Shown here one piece after another: positions 1 through 12,420 of a DNA stretch of 64,000 nt. The position numbers were made by a program, and so were the translations under genes. Position 1 is the stretch's first letter, and each line of letters opens with the position of its first letter. The stretch comes from Odiellus spinosus. Its lineage: Eukaryota > Arthropoda > Arachnida > Opiliones > Phalangiidae. Where the stretch lies: contig OY987233.1 of the NCBI GenBank assembly GCA_963920705.1, positions 310,001-374,000 of the forward strand, read 5' to 3'. The notes beneath the pieces are model-generated. The model was not told the origin of the DNA. It did no database searches and saw nothing but the letters and a program-made list of their open reading frames with translations.

Positions 1-640
1 CTACACTTGGAAAATTTGTGGATATACACTTGGGAAATTTTTGGATCTACACTTGGGAAATTTGTGGGTCTACACTTTGCAAATTTGTGGATCTACACTT
101 GGCAAATTTGTGGATCTACTCTTGGGAAATTTGTGGATCTACACTTGGGAAATTTGTGGATCTACACTTGGCAAATTTGTGGATCTACACTTGGCAAATT
201 TGTGGATCTACACTTGGGAAATTTGTTTATCTACACTTGGGAAATTTGTGGATCTACACTTGGGAAATTTTTGGATCTACACTTGGGAAATTTGTGGATC
301 TACACTTGGGAAATTTGTGGATCTACACTTGGGAAATTTGTGGATCTACTCTTGGGAAATGTGTGGATCTACACTAGGGAAATTTGTGGATCTACACTTG
401 GGAAATTTGTGGATCTACACTTGGGAAATTTGTGGATCTATACTTGGAAAATTTGTGGAACTATTCTTGGAAAATTTGGGGATATATGCTTGGATATTTG
501 TTGATCTATACTTGGGAAATATGTGTATCTATACTTGGGATTTTTGTGGATCTACACTTGGCAAATTTGTGGATCTACACTTTGCAAATTTGTGGATCTA
601 CACTTGGGAAATTTGTGGATCTACACTTGCAAATTTGTAG
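1..640 (+). repeat. Left-end type A tract with partial right-type landmark
   Basis: This is mostly type A with some D units. It holds a landmark lacking the TATACAAAGC portion (433-562), followed by a 22-bp unit ACTTGCAAATTTG near 627. The arrangement resembles the divergent right end (62.2-63.7 kb) more than its immediate neighbour. Confidence 0.75.
433..562 (+). repeat. Landmark R0 (partial right version)
   Basis: Contains GGGGATATATGCTTGGATAT, then two TATACTTGG units with GAAATATGTGTATC and GGGATTTTTGTGG. These are the features of the right-version landmark, but the leading CTATACAAAGCAAAATTTGG unit is missing. It is the only right-version landmark in the left half. Confidence 0.75.
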
Positions 641-1121
641 ATCTACACTTGGCAAATTTGTGGATCTAAACTTTAAAAATTTGTGGATCTACACTTGGGA
701 AATTTGTGGATCTACACTTGGCAAATTTGTGGATCTACACTTGGGAAATTTGTGGATCTACACTCGGGAAATTTGTGGATCTACATTTGGGAAATTTGTG
801 GATCTTCACTTGGGAAAGTTGTGGATCTACACTTGGGAAATTTGTGGATCTACACTTGGGAAATTTGTGGATCTACACTTGGGAAATTTGTGGATCTACA
901 CTTGGGAAATTTGTGGATCTACACTTGGGAAATTTGTGGATCTACACTTGGGAAAGTTGAGGATCTACACTTGGGAAATTTGTGGATATACACTTGGGAA
1001 ATTTTTGGATCTACACTTGGGAAATTTGTGGTTCTACACTTTGCAAATTTGTGGATCTACACTTGGGAAATTTGTGGATCTACACTTGGGAAATTTGTGG
1101 ATCTACACTTGGGAAATTTGT

Positions 1122-1240
1122 GGATCTATACAAAGGGAAATTTGTGGATCTATACAAAGCAAAATTTGGATATATACTTGGAAAATTTGTGGATCTATTC
1201 TTGGAAAATTTTGGGATATATGCTTGGAAATTTGTTGATC
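1122..1240 (+). repeat. Landmark L1
   Basis: Five divergent units in order: CTATACAAAGGGAAATTTG, CTATACAAAGCAAAATTTGG, TATATACTTGGAAAATTTG, CTATTCTTGGAAAATTTTGG and GATATATGCTTGGAAATTTG, ending at GTTGATC. It differs from L2 in having TATATACTT instead of TCTATACTT. Confidence 0.85.
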
Positions 1241-1786
1241 TACACTTGGCAAATTTGTGGATCTAAACTTTAAAAATTTGTGGATCTACACTTGGGAAAT
1301 TTGTGGATTTACACTTGGCAAATTTATGGATCTACACTTGGTAAATTTGTGGATCTACACTTGCTAATTTGTGGATCTACACTTGGCAAATTTGTGGATC
1401 TACACTTGGGAAATTTGTGGATTTACACTTGGGAAATTTGTGGATCTACACTTGTGAAATTTGTGGATCTACACTTGGGAAATTTGTGGATCTACACTTG
1501 GGAAATTTGTTGATCTACACTTGGGAAATTTGTGGATCTACACTTGGGAAAGTTGTGGATCTACACTTGGAAAATTTGTGGATATACACTTGGGAAATTT
1601 TTGGATCTACACTTGGGAAATTTGTGGGTCTACACTTTGCAAATTTGTGGATCTACACTTGGGAAATTTGTGGATCTACACTTGGGAAATTTGTGGATCT
1701 ACACTTGGGAAATTTTTGGATCTACACTAGGGAAATTTGTGGATCTACACTTGGGAAATTTGTGGATCTACACTTGGGAAATTTGT

Positions 1787-1905
1787 GGATCTATACAAAG
1801 GGAAATTTGTGGATCTATACAAAGCAAAATTTGGATCTATACTTGGAAAATTTGTGGATCTATTCTTGGAAAATTTGGGGATATATGCTTGGAAATTTGT
1901 TGATC
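1787..1905 (+). repeat. Landmark L2
   Basis: Same five-unit order as L1, but with GGATCTATACTTGG in the third unit and GGGGATATATGC in the fifth. L4, L6 and L7 share this version. Confidence 0.85.
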
Positions 1906-2405
1906 TACACTTGGCAAATTTGTGGATCTAAACTTGGGAAATTTGTGGATCTACACTTGGTAAATTTGTGGATCTACACTTTGCAAATTTTTGGATCTAC
2001 ACTTGGGAAATTTGTGGATCTACACTCGCAAATTTGTGGATCTACACTTGGCAAATTTGTGGATCTAAACTTTAAAAATTTGTGGATCTACACTTGTTAA
2101 ATTTGTGGATTTACATTTGGCAAATTTGTGGATCTACACTTGGTAAATTTGTGGATCTACACTTGACAAATTTGTGGATCTACACTTGGTAAATTTGTGG
2201 ATCTACACTTGGCAAATTTGTGGATCTACAGTTGGCAAATTTGTGGATCTACACTTGGGAAATTTGTGGATTTACACTTGGCAAATTTGTGGATCTACAC
2301 TTGGTAAATTTGTGGATCTACACTTGGGAAATTTGTGGATCTACACTTGGGAAATTTGTTGATCTACACTTGGCCAATTTGTGGATCTAAACTTTAAAAA
2401 TTTGT

Positions 2406-2772
2406 GGATTTATACTTGGGAAATTTGTGGATTTATACTTGGGAAATTTGTGGATTTATACTTGGGAAATTTGTGGATTTATACTTGGGAAATTTGTATA
2501 TTTATACTTAGGAAATTTGTGGATTTATACTTGGGAAATTTGTGGATCTACACTTGGGAAATTTGTGAATTTATACTTGGGAAATTTGTGGATTTATACT
2601 TGGGAAATTTGTGGATTTATACTTGGGAAATTTTTGAATTTGTACTTGGGAAATTTGTGAATTTATACTTGGGAAATTTGTGGATTTATACTTGGGAAAT
2701 TTGTGGATTTATACTTGGGAAATTTGTGGATTTATACTTAGGAAATTTGTGGATTTATACTTAGGAAATTTG
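2406..2772 (+). repeat. Type B block, first in window
   Basis: About 16 units carrying GATTTATAC. One type A unit interrupts near 2,547. Two TTATACTTAGG units close the block, followed by the hybrid GATTTACGC unit. It starts directly after an AAACTTTAAAAATTTG marker. Confidence 0.85.
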
Positions 2773-5470
2773 TGGATTTACGCTTGACAAATTTGTGGAT
2801 CTACTCTTTGCAAATTTGTGGATCTACAATTGGCAAATTTGTCGATCTACACTTGGCAAATTTGTGGATCTACACTTGGCAAATTTGTGGATCTACACTT
2901 GGCAAATTTTGTGGATTTACACTTGGGAAATTTGTGGATTTACACTTGGCAAATTTGTATATCTACACTTGTGAAATTTGTGGATCTACACTTGGGAAAT
3001 TTGTGGATCTACACTTGGGAAATTTGTGGATCTACACTTGGGAAATTTGTGAATTTATACTTGGGAAATTTGTGGATTTATACTTGGGAAATTTGTGGAT
3101 TTATACTGGGGAAATTTGTGGATTTATACTTGGGAAATTTGTGGATTTATACTTAGGAAATTTGTGGATTTACACTTGGCAAATTTGTGGATCTACACTT
3201 GGTAAATTTGTGGATCTACACTTGGCAAATTTGTGGATCTACACTCGGCAAATTTGTGGATCTACACTTGGCAAATTTATGGATCTACACTTGGCAAATT
3301 TTGTGGATCTACACTTCGGAAATTTGTGGATCTATACTTGGGAAATTTGTGGATCTACACTTGGGAAATTTGTTTATCTACACTTGGGAAATTTGTGGAT
3401 CTACACTTGTGAAATTTGTGGAGCTACACTTGGGAAATTTGTGGATCTACACTTGGGAAATTTGTGGATCTACACTTGGGAAATTTGTGGATCTACACTT
3501 GGGAAATTTGTGGATCTACACTTGGGAAATTTGTGGATCTACACTTGGGAAATTTGTGAATTTATGCTTGGGAAATTTGTGGATTTATACTAGGGAAATT
3601 TGTGGATCTATACTGGGGAAATTTGTGGATTTATACTTGGGAAATTTGTGGATTTACACTTGGCAAATTTGTGGATCTACACTTGGTAAATTTTTGGATC
3701 TACACTTGGCAAATTTGTGGATCTACACTTGGCAAATTTGTGGATCTACACTTGGCAAATTTTGTGGATCTACACTTCGGAAATTTTTGGATCTACACTT
3801 GTGAAATTTGTGGATCTACACTTGGGAAATTTGTGGATCTACACTTGGGAAATTTGTGGATCTACACTTGGGAAATTTTTGGATCTACACTTGACAAATT
3901 TGTGGATCTACACTTGGCAAATTTGTGGATCTACACTTGGCAAATTTATGGATCTACACTTGGCAAATTTTGTGGATCTACACTTCGGAAATTTGTGGAT
4001 CTACACTTGGGAAATTTGTGGATCTACACTTGGGAAATTTGTGAATTTATGCTTGGGAAATTTGTGGATTTATATTTGGGAAATTTGTGGATTTATACTT
4101 GGGAAATTTGTGGATTTATACTTGGGAAATTTGTGGATTTATACTTAGGAAATTTGTGGATTTTCACTTGGCAAATTTGTAGATTTATACTTGGGAAATT
4201 TGTGGATTTATATTTGGGAAATTTGTGGATTTATACTTAGAAAATTTGTGGATTTACACTTGGCAAATTTGTGGATCTACACTTGGTAAATTTGTGGATC
4301 TACACTTGGGAAATTGTTGGATCTACACTTGGCAAATTTGTGGATCTACACTTGGCAAATTTGTGGATCTACACTTGGCAAATTTTGTGGATCTACACTT
4401 GGGAAATTTGTGGATTTACACTTGGCAAATTTGTGGATCTACACTTGTGAAATTTGTGGATCTACACTTGGGAAATTTGTGGATCTACACTTGGGAAATT
4501 TGTGGATCTACACTTGGGAAATTTGTGGATCTACACTTGGGAAATTTGTGAATTTATGCTTGGGAAATTTGTGGATTTATACTTGGGAAATTTGTGGATT
4601 TATACTTGGGAAATTTGTGGATCTATACTGGGGAAATTTGTGGATTTATACTTGGGAAATTTGTGGATTTACACTTGGCAAATTTGTGGATCTACACTTG
4701 GTAAATTTGTGGATCTACACTTGGCAAATTTGTGGATCTACACTTGGCAAATTTGTGGATCTACACTTGGCAAATTTTGTGGATCTACACTTCGGAAATT
4801 TGTGGATCTACACTTGGGAAATTTGTGGATCCACACTTGGGAAATTTGTGGATCTACACTTGGGAAATTTGTGGATCTACACTTGACAAATTTGTGGATC
4901 TACACTTGGCAAATTTGTGGATCTACACTTGGCAAATTTATGGATCTACACTTGGCAAATTTTGTGGATCTACACTTCGGAAATTTGTGGATCTACACTT
5001 GGGAAATTTGTGGATCTACACTTGGGATATTTGTTTATCTACACTTGGGAAATTTGTGGATCTACACTTGTGAAATTTGTCGATATACACTTGTGAAAAT
5101 TGTGGAGCTATACTTGGGAAATTTGTGGATCTACACTTGGGAAATTTGTGGATCTACACTTGGGAAATTTGTGGATCTACACTTGGGAAATTTGTGGATC
5201 TACACTTGGGAAATTTGTGGATCTACACTTGGAAAATTTGTGGATATACACTTGGGAAATATGTGGATCTACACTTGGGAAATTTGTGGATCTACACTTG
5301 GAAAATTTGTGGATCTACATTTGGGAAATTTGTTGATCTACACTTGGGAAATTTGTGGTTCTACACTTGGGAAATTTGTGTATCTACACTTGGGAAATTT
5401 GTGGATTTATACTTCGGAAATTTGTGGATTTATGCTTGGAAAATTTGTGGATCTAAACTTTAAAAATTTG
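2773..5470 (+). repeat. Mixed A/D/B tract with 24-bp units
   Basis: Alternating D runs, A runs and short B runs (about 3,048-3,165, 3,556-3,645, 4,040-4,250 and 4,550-4,665). D runs often end in a 24-bp unit with an extra T (GGCAAATTTTGTGG), followed by CTTCGGAAATTTG. B runs are entered through a GTGAATTTAT unit. Parts reappear at 14.2-15.6 kb (offsets 10,654 and 10,539). A GGATCC variant lies near 4,830. Confidence 0.8.
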
Positions 5471-7843
5471 TGGATCTACACTTGTTAAATTTGTGGATTT
5501 ACATTTGGCAAATTTGTGGATCTACACTTGGTAAATTTGTGGATCTACACTTGGCAAATTTGTGGATCTACACTTGGTAAATTTGTGGATCTACACTTGG
5601 CAAATTTGTGGATCTACAGTTGGCAAATTTGTGGATCTACACTTGGGAAATTTGTGGATTTACACTTGGCAAATTTGTGGATCTACACTTGGTAAATTTG
5701 TGGATCTACACTTGGGAAATTTGTGGATCTACACTTGGGAAATTTGTTGATCTACACTTGGCAAATTTGTGGATCTAAACTTTAAAAATTTGTGGATTTA
5801 TACTTGGGAAATTTGTGGATTTATACTTGGGAAATTTGTGGATTTATACTTGGGAAATTTGTGGATTTATACTTGGGAAATTTGTATATTTATACTTAGG
5901 AAATTTGTGGATTTATACTTGGGAAATTTGTGGATCTACACTTGGGAAATTTGTGAATTTATACTTGGGAAATTTGTGGATTTATACTTGGGAAATTTGT
6001 GGATTTATACTGGGGAAATTTGTGGATTTATACTTGGGAAATTTGTGGATTTATACTTGGGAAATTTGTTGATTTATACTTGGGACATTTGTGGATCTAG
6101 ACTTGGGACATTTGTGGATCTAGACTTGGGACATTTTTGAATTTGTACTTGGGAAATTTGTGAATTTATACTTGGGAAATTTGTGGATTTATACTTGGGA
6201 AATTTGTGGATTTATACTTGGGAAATTTGTGGATTTATACTTAGGAAATTTGTGGATTTATACTTAGGAAATTTGTGGATTTACACTTGACAAATTTGTG
6301 GATCTACTCTTTGCAAATTTGTGGATCTACACTTGGCAAATTTGTGGATCTACACTTGGCAAATTTGTGGATCTACACTTGGCAAATTTGTGGATCTACA
6401 CTTGGCAAATTTTGTGGATTTACACTTGGGAAATTTGTGGATTTACACTTGGCAAATTTGTATATCTACACTTCTGAAATTTGTGGATCTACACTTGGGA
6501 AATTTGTGGATCTACACTTGGGAAATTTGTGGATCTACACTTGGGAAATTTGTGAATTTATACTTGGCAAATTTGTGGATTTATACTTGGGAAATTTGTG
6601 GATTTATACTGGGGAAATTTGTGGATTTATACTTGGGAAATTTGTGGATTTATACCTAGGAAATTTGTGGATTTACACTTGGCAAATTTGTGGATCTACA
6701 CTTGGTAAATTTGTGGATCTACACTTGGCAAATTTGTGGATCTACACTCGGCAAATTTGTGGATCTACACTTGGCAAATTTATGGATCTACACTTGGCAA
6801 ATTTTGTGGATCTACACTTCGGAAATTTGTGGATCTACACTTGATAAATTTGTGGATCTACACTTGGCAAATTTGTGGATCTACACTTGGCAAATTTATG
6901 GATCTACACTTGGCAAATTTTGTAGATCTACACTTCGGAAATTTGTGGATCTATACTTGGGAAATTTGTGGATCTACACTTGGGATATTTGTTTATCTAC
7001 ACTTGGGAAATTTGTGGATCTACACTTGTGAAATTTGTCGATTTACACTTGTGAAAATTGTGGAGCTATACTTGGGAAATTTGTGGATCTACACTTGGGA
7101 AATTTGTGGATCTACACTTGGGAAATTTGTGGATCTACACTTGGGAAATTTGTGGATCTACACTTGGAAAATTTGTGGATATACACTTGGGAAATATGTG
7201 GATCTACACTTGGGAAATTTGTGGATCTACACTTGGAAAATTTGTGGATCTACATTTGGGAAATTTGTTGATCTACACTTGGGAAATTTGTGGTTCTACA
7301 CTTGGGAAATTTGTGTATCTACACTTGGGAAATTTGTGGATTTATACTTGGGAAATTTGTGGATTTATACTTCGGAAATTTGTGGATTTATACTTGGAAA
7401 ATTTGTGGATTTATAATTGGGAATTTGTGGATTTATACTTGGGAAATTTGTGGGTCTAGACTTGGGAAATTTGTGGGTATAGACTTGGGACATTTGTGGA
7501 TCTAGACTTGGGACATTTGTGGATCTACACTTGTGAAATTTGTGGATCTACACTTGGTAAATTTGTGGATCTACTCTTGGCAAATTTGTGGATCTACACT
7601 TGGCAAATTTGTGGATCTACACTTGGCAAATTTGTGGATCTACACTTGGCAAATTTTGTGGATCTACACTTGGGAAATTTGTGGATTTACACTTGGCAAA
7701 TTTGTGGATCTACACTTGTGAAATTTGTGGATCTACACTTGGGAAATTTGTGGATCTACACTTGGCAAATTTGTGGATCTACACTTGGGAAATTTGTGGA
7801 TCTACACTTGGGAAATTTGTTTATCTACACTTGGGAAATTTGT
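5471..7843 (+). repeat. Second copy of the 2.1-3.3 kb organisation
   Basis: The part from 5,449 matches 2,061 onward (offset 3,388), with additional type C units at about 6,078-6,150. The part to about 6,840 also matches 10,503 onward (offset 5,054). The stretch 7,290-7,730 matches 15,894-16,330 (offset 8,604), including the GGGTCTAGAC/GGGTATAGAC type C cluster at 7,446-7,520. Confidence 0.8.
5794..6276 (+). repeat. Type B block with type C interruption
   Basis: About 21 GATTTATAC-type units after an AAACTTTAAAAATTTG marker at 5,771. Three GGGACATTT units (type C, with TCTAGAC) sit at about 6,078-6,150. The block closes with two CTTAGG units. Confidence 0.82.
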
Positions 7844-7962
7844 GGATCTACACAAAGGGAAATTTGTGGATCTATACAAAGCAAAATTTGGATATATACT
7901 TGGAAAATTTGTGGATCTATTCTTGGAAAATTTGGGGATATATGCTTGGAAATTTGTTGATC
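7844..7962 (+). repeat. Landmark L3
   Basis: Left version with a distinguishing CTACACAAAGGG in the first unit instead of CTATACAAAGGG. Its third unit is TATATACTTGG, as in L1 and L5. Confidence 0.82.
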
Positions 7963-8531
7963 TACACTTGGCAAATTTGTGGATCTAAACTTTAAAAATT
8001 TGTGGATCTACACTTGGGAAATTTGTGGATTTACACTTGGCAAATTTGTGGATCTACACTTGGTAAATTTGTGGATCTACACTTGTCAAATTTGTGGATC
8101 TACACTTGCTAATTTGTGGATCTACACTTGGTAAATTTGTGGATCTACACTTGGGAAATTTGTGGATTTACACTTGGGAAATTTGTGGATCTACACTTGT
8201 GAAATTTGTGGATCTACACTTGGGAAATTTGTGGATCTACACTTGGGAAATTTGTGGATCTACACTTGGGAAATTTGTGGATCTACACTTGGGAAAGTTG
8301 TGGATCTACACTTGGAAAATTTGTGGATATACACTTGGGAAATTTTTGGATCTACACTTGGGAAATTTGTGGGTCTACACTTTGCAAATTTGTGGATCTA
8401 CACTTGGGAAATTTGTGGATCTACACTTGGGAAATTTGTGGATCTACACTTGGGAAATTTTTGGATCTACACTAGGGAAATTTGTGGATCTACACTTGGG
8501 AAATTTGTGGATCTACACTTGGGAAATTTGT

Positions 8532-8650
8532 GGATCTATACAAAGGGAAATTTGTGGATCTATACAAAGCAAAATTTGGATCTATACTTGGAAAATTTGT
8601 GGATCTATTCTTGGAAAATTTGGGGATATATGCTTGGAAATTTGTTGATC
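8532..8650 (+). repeat. Landmark L4
   Basis: Left version matching L2. A unit with CACTAGGGAAATTTG lies about 70 bp upstream, as in L2, L6 and L7. Confidence 0.82.
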
Positions 8651-8806
8651 TACACTTGGCAAATTTGTGGATCTAAACTTGGGAAATTTGTGGATCTACA
8701 CTTGGTAAATTTGTGGATCTACACTTTGCAAATTTTTGGATCTACACTTGGGAAATTTGTGGATCTACACTTGGGAAATTTGTGGATCTACACTTGGGAA
8801 ATTTGT

Positions 8807-8925
8807 GGATCTATACAAAGGGAAATTTGTGGATCTATACAAAGCAAAATTTGGATATATACTTGGAAAATTTGTGGATCTATTCTTGGAAAATTTGGGG
8901 ATATATGCTTGGAAATTTGTTGATC
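8807..8925 (+). repeat. Landmark L5
   Basis: Left version of the L1/L3 subtype (TATATACTTGG third unit). It sits 275 bp after L4 and is followed by an AAACTTTAAAAATTTG marker at 8,944. Confidence 0.82.
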
Positions 8926-9494
8926 TACACTTGGCAAATTTGTGGATCTAAACTTTAAAAATTTGTGGATCTACACTTGGGAAATTTGTGGATTTACACT
9001 TGGCAAATTTGTGGATCTACACTTGGTAAATTTGTGGATCTACACTTGTCAAATTTGTGGATCTACACTTGCTAATTTGTGGATCTACACTTGGTAAATT
9101 TGTGGATCTACACTTGGGAAATTTGTGGATTTACACTTGGGAAATTTGTGGATCTACACTTGTGAAATTTGTGGATCTACACTTGGGAAATTTGTGGATC
9201 TACACTTGGGAAATTTGTGGATCTACACTTGGGAAATTTGTGGATCTACACTTGGGAAAGTTGTGGATCTACACTTGGAAAATTTGTGGATATACACTTG
9301 GGAAATTTTTGGATCTACACTTGGGAAATTTGTGGGTCTACACTTTGCAAATTTGTGGATCTACACTTGGGAAATTTGTGGATCTACACTTGGGAAATTT
9401 GTGGATCTACACTTGGGAAATTTTTGGATCTACACTAGGGAAATTTGTGGATCTACACTTGGGAAATTTGTGGATCTACACTTGGGAAATTTGT

Positions 9495-9613
9495 GGATCT
9501 ATACAAAGGGAAATTTGTGGATCTATACAAAGCAAAATTTGGATCTATACTTGGAAAATTTGTGGATCTATTCTTGGAAAATTTGGGGATATATGCTTGG
9601 AAATTTGTTGATC
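9495..9613 (+). repeat. Landmark L6
   Basis: Copy of L4 at +963 bp. The downstream marker has a changed form, CTACACTTTAAAAATTTG, near 9,681. Confidence 0.82.
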
Positions 9614-10228
9614 TACACTTGGCAAATTTGTGGATCTAAACTTGGGAAATTTGTGGATCTACACTTGGCAAATTTGTGGATCTACACTTTAAAAATTTGT
9701 GGATCTACACTTGGGAAATTTGTGGATTTACACTTGGCAAATTTGTGGATCTACACTTGGTAAATTTGTGGATCTACACTTGTCAAATTTGTGGATCTAC
9801 ACTTGCTAATTTGTGGATCTACACTTGGTAAATTTGTGGATCTACACTTGGGAAATTTGTGGATTTACACTTGGGAAATTTGTGGATCTACACTTGTGAA
9901 ATTTGTGGATCTACACTTGGGAAATTTGTGGATCTACACTTGGGAAATTTGTGGATCTACACTTGGGAAATTTGTGGATCTACACTTGGGAAAGTTGTGG
10001 ATCTACACTTGGAAAATTTGTGGATATACACTTGGGAAATTTTTGGATCTACACTTGGGAAATTTGTGGGTCTACACTTTGCAAATTTGTGGATCTACAC
10101 TTGGGAAATTTGTGGATCTACACTTGGGAAATTTGTGGATCTACACTTGGGAAATTTTTGGATCTACACTAGGGAAATTTGTGGATCTACACTTGGGAAA
10201 TTTGTGGATCTACACTTGGGAAATTTGT

Positions 10229-10347
10229 GGATCTATACAAAGGGAAATTTGTGGATCTATACAAAGCAAAATTTGGATCTATACTTGGAAAATTTGTGGA
10301 TCTATTCTTGGAAAATTTGGGGATATATGCTTGGAAATTTGTTGATC
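10229..10347 (+). repeat. Landmark L7
   Basis: Copy of L6 at +734 bp and of L2 at +8,442 bp. It is the last left-version landmark in the window. Confidence 0.82.
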
Positions 10348-10499
10348 TACACTTGGCAAATTTGTGGATCTAAACTTGGGAAATTTGTGGATCTACACTT
10401 GGTAAATTTGTGGATCTACACTTTGCAAATTTTTGGATCTACACTTGGGAAATTTGTGGATCTACACTCGCAAATTTGTGGATCTACACTTGGCAAATT

Positions 10500-12420
10500 T
10501 GTGGATCTAAACTTTAAAAATTTGTGGATCTACACTTGTTAAATTTGTGGATTTACATTTGGCAAATTTGTGGATCTACACTTGGTAAATTTGTGGATCT
10601 ACACTTGGCAAATTTGTGGATCTACACTTGGTAAATTTGTGGATCTACACTTGGCAAATTTGTGGATCTACAGTTGGCAAATTTGTGGATCTACACTTGG
10701 GAAATTTGTGGATTTACACTTGGCAAATTTGTGGATCTACACTTGGTAAATTTGTGGATCTACACTTGGGAAATTTGTGGATCTACACTTGGGAAATTTG
10801 TTGATCTACACTTGGCAAATTTGTGGATCTAAACTTTAAAAATTTGTGGATTTATACTTGGGAAATTTGTGGATTTATACTTGGGAAATTTGTGGATTTA
10901 TACTTGGGAAATTTGTGGATTTATACTTGGGAAATTTGTATATTTATACTTAGGAAATTTGTGGATTTATACTTGGGAAATTTGTGGATCTACACTTGGG
11001 AAATTTGTGAATTTATACTTAGGAAATTTGTGGATTTATACTTGGGAAATTTGTGGATTTATACTGGGGAAATTTGTGGATTTATACTTGGGAAATTTGT
11101 GGATTTATACTTGGGAAATTTGTGGATTTATACTTGGGACATTTGTGGATCTAGACTTGGGACATTTGTGGATCTAGACTTGGGACATTTTTGAATTTGT
11201 ACTTGGGAAATTTGTGAATTTATACTTGGGAAATTTGTGGATTTATACTTGGGAAATTTGTGGATTTATACTTGGGAAATTTGTGGATTTATACTTAGGA
11301 AATTTGTGGATTTATACTTAGGAAATTTGTGGATTTACACTTGACAAATTTGTGGATCTACTCTTTGCAAATTTGTGGATCTACACTTGGCAAATTTGTG
11401 GATCTACACTTGGCAAATTTGTGGATCTACACTTGGCAAATTTGTGGATCTACACTTGGCAAATTTTGTGGATTTACACTTGGGAAATTTGTGGATTTAC
11501 ACTTGGCAAATTTGTATATCTACACTTCTGAAATTTGTGGATCTACACTTGGGAAATTTGTGGATCTACACTTGGGAAATTTGTGAATTTATACTTGGGA
11601 AATTTGTGGATTTATACTTGGGAAATTTGTGGATTTATACTGGGGAAATTTGTGGATTTATACTTGGGAAATTTGTGGATTTATACTTAGGAAATTTGTG
11701 GATTTACACTTGGCAAATTTGTGGATCTACACTTGGTAAATTTGTGGATCTACACTTGGCAAATTTGTGGATCTACACTCGGCAAATTTGTGGATCTACA
11801 CTTGGCAAATTTATGGATCTACACTTGGCAAATTTTGTGGATCTACACTTCGGAAATTTGTGGATCTACACTTGGGAAATTTGTGGATCTACATTTGGGA
11901 AATTTGTGGATCTACACTTGATAAATTTGTGGATCTACACTTGGCAAATTTGTGGATCTACACTTGGCAAATTTATGGATCTACACTTGGCAAATTTTGT
12001 AGATCTACACTTCGGAAATTTGTGGATCTATACTTGGGAAATTTGTGGATCTACACTTGGGAAATTTGTTTATTTACACTTGGGAAATTTGTGGATCTAC
12101 ACTTGTGAAATTTGTGGAGCTACACTTGGGAAATTTGTGGATCTACACTTGGGAAGTTTGTGGATCTACACTTGGGAAATTTGTGGATCTACACTTGGGA
12201 AATTTGTGGATCTACACTTGGGAAATTTGTGGATCTACACTTGGGAAATTTGTGAATTTATGCTTGGGAAATTTGTGGATTTATACTTGGGAAATTTGTG
12301 GATTTATACTTGGGAAATTTGTGGATCTATACTGGGGAAATTTGTGGATTTATACTTGGGAAATTTGTGGATTTACACTTGGCAAATTTGTGGATCTACA
12401 CTTGGTAAATTTGTGGATCT
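10500..12420 (+). repeat. 1.91-kb tandem duplication, arm 1
   Basis: Collinear with the next 1.93 kb. It starts at the AAACTTTAAAAATTTG marker at 10,503 and ends where the same marker recurs at 12,415. It has one type A unit fewer than arm 2 near 11,580 (two units before GTGAATTTAT instead of three). No other difference was noticed in the forward-frame readings compared. Confidence 0.88.
10848..11330 (+). repeat. Type B block in arm 1 of the 1.91-kb duplication
   Basis: About 21 GATTTATAC units. It includes a GTATATTTATACTTAGG variant near 10,939, a TATACTGGGG unit near 11,060 and a type C cluster at about 11,140-11,195. It differs from the 5.8-kb block by a CTTAGG for CTTGGG change near 11,020. 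Confidence 0.82.

Larger units (their letters stand above)
641..2405 (+). repeat. Type A tract with left landmarks L1 and L2
   Basis: Type A dominated. It contains AAACTTTAAAAATTTG markers at 662, 1259, 2061 and 2383, a 22-bp TTGCTAATTTG unit near 1363, and landmarks L1 and L2. The part from about 1,345 is collinear with 9,787 onward (offset 8,442). Confidence 0.8.
7844..10502 (+). repeat. Landmark-rich expansion (L3-L7)
   Basis: Five left landmarks lie within 2.5 kb. L4 to L6 is 963 bp and L6 to L7 is 734 bp. The longer interval contains an extra landmark (L5), 275 bp after L4. The 0.55-kb segments beginning at 8,094, 9,057 and 9,791 read identically in every forward frame compared. Confidence 0.85.

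Noticed and set aside
1122..1240. TATACAAAG landmark as a transposon end or insertion
   Set aside because: The landmark keeps the 23-bp phase approximately and is made of mutated units. No terminal inverted repeats or target-site duplication are seen.
4826..4834. GGATCC variants as engineered cloning joints
   Set aside because: They are single C-for-T changes in otherwise normal units and are copied by the duplications (near 15,369, 17,697 and 20,899). No vector sequence is nearby.
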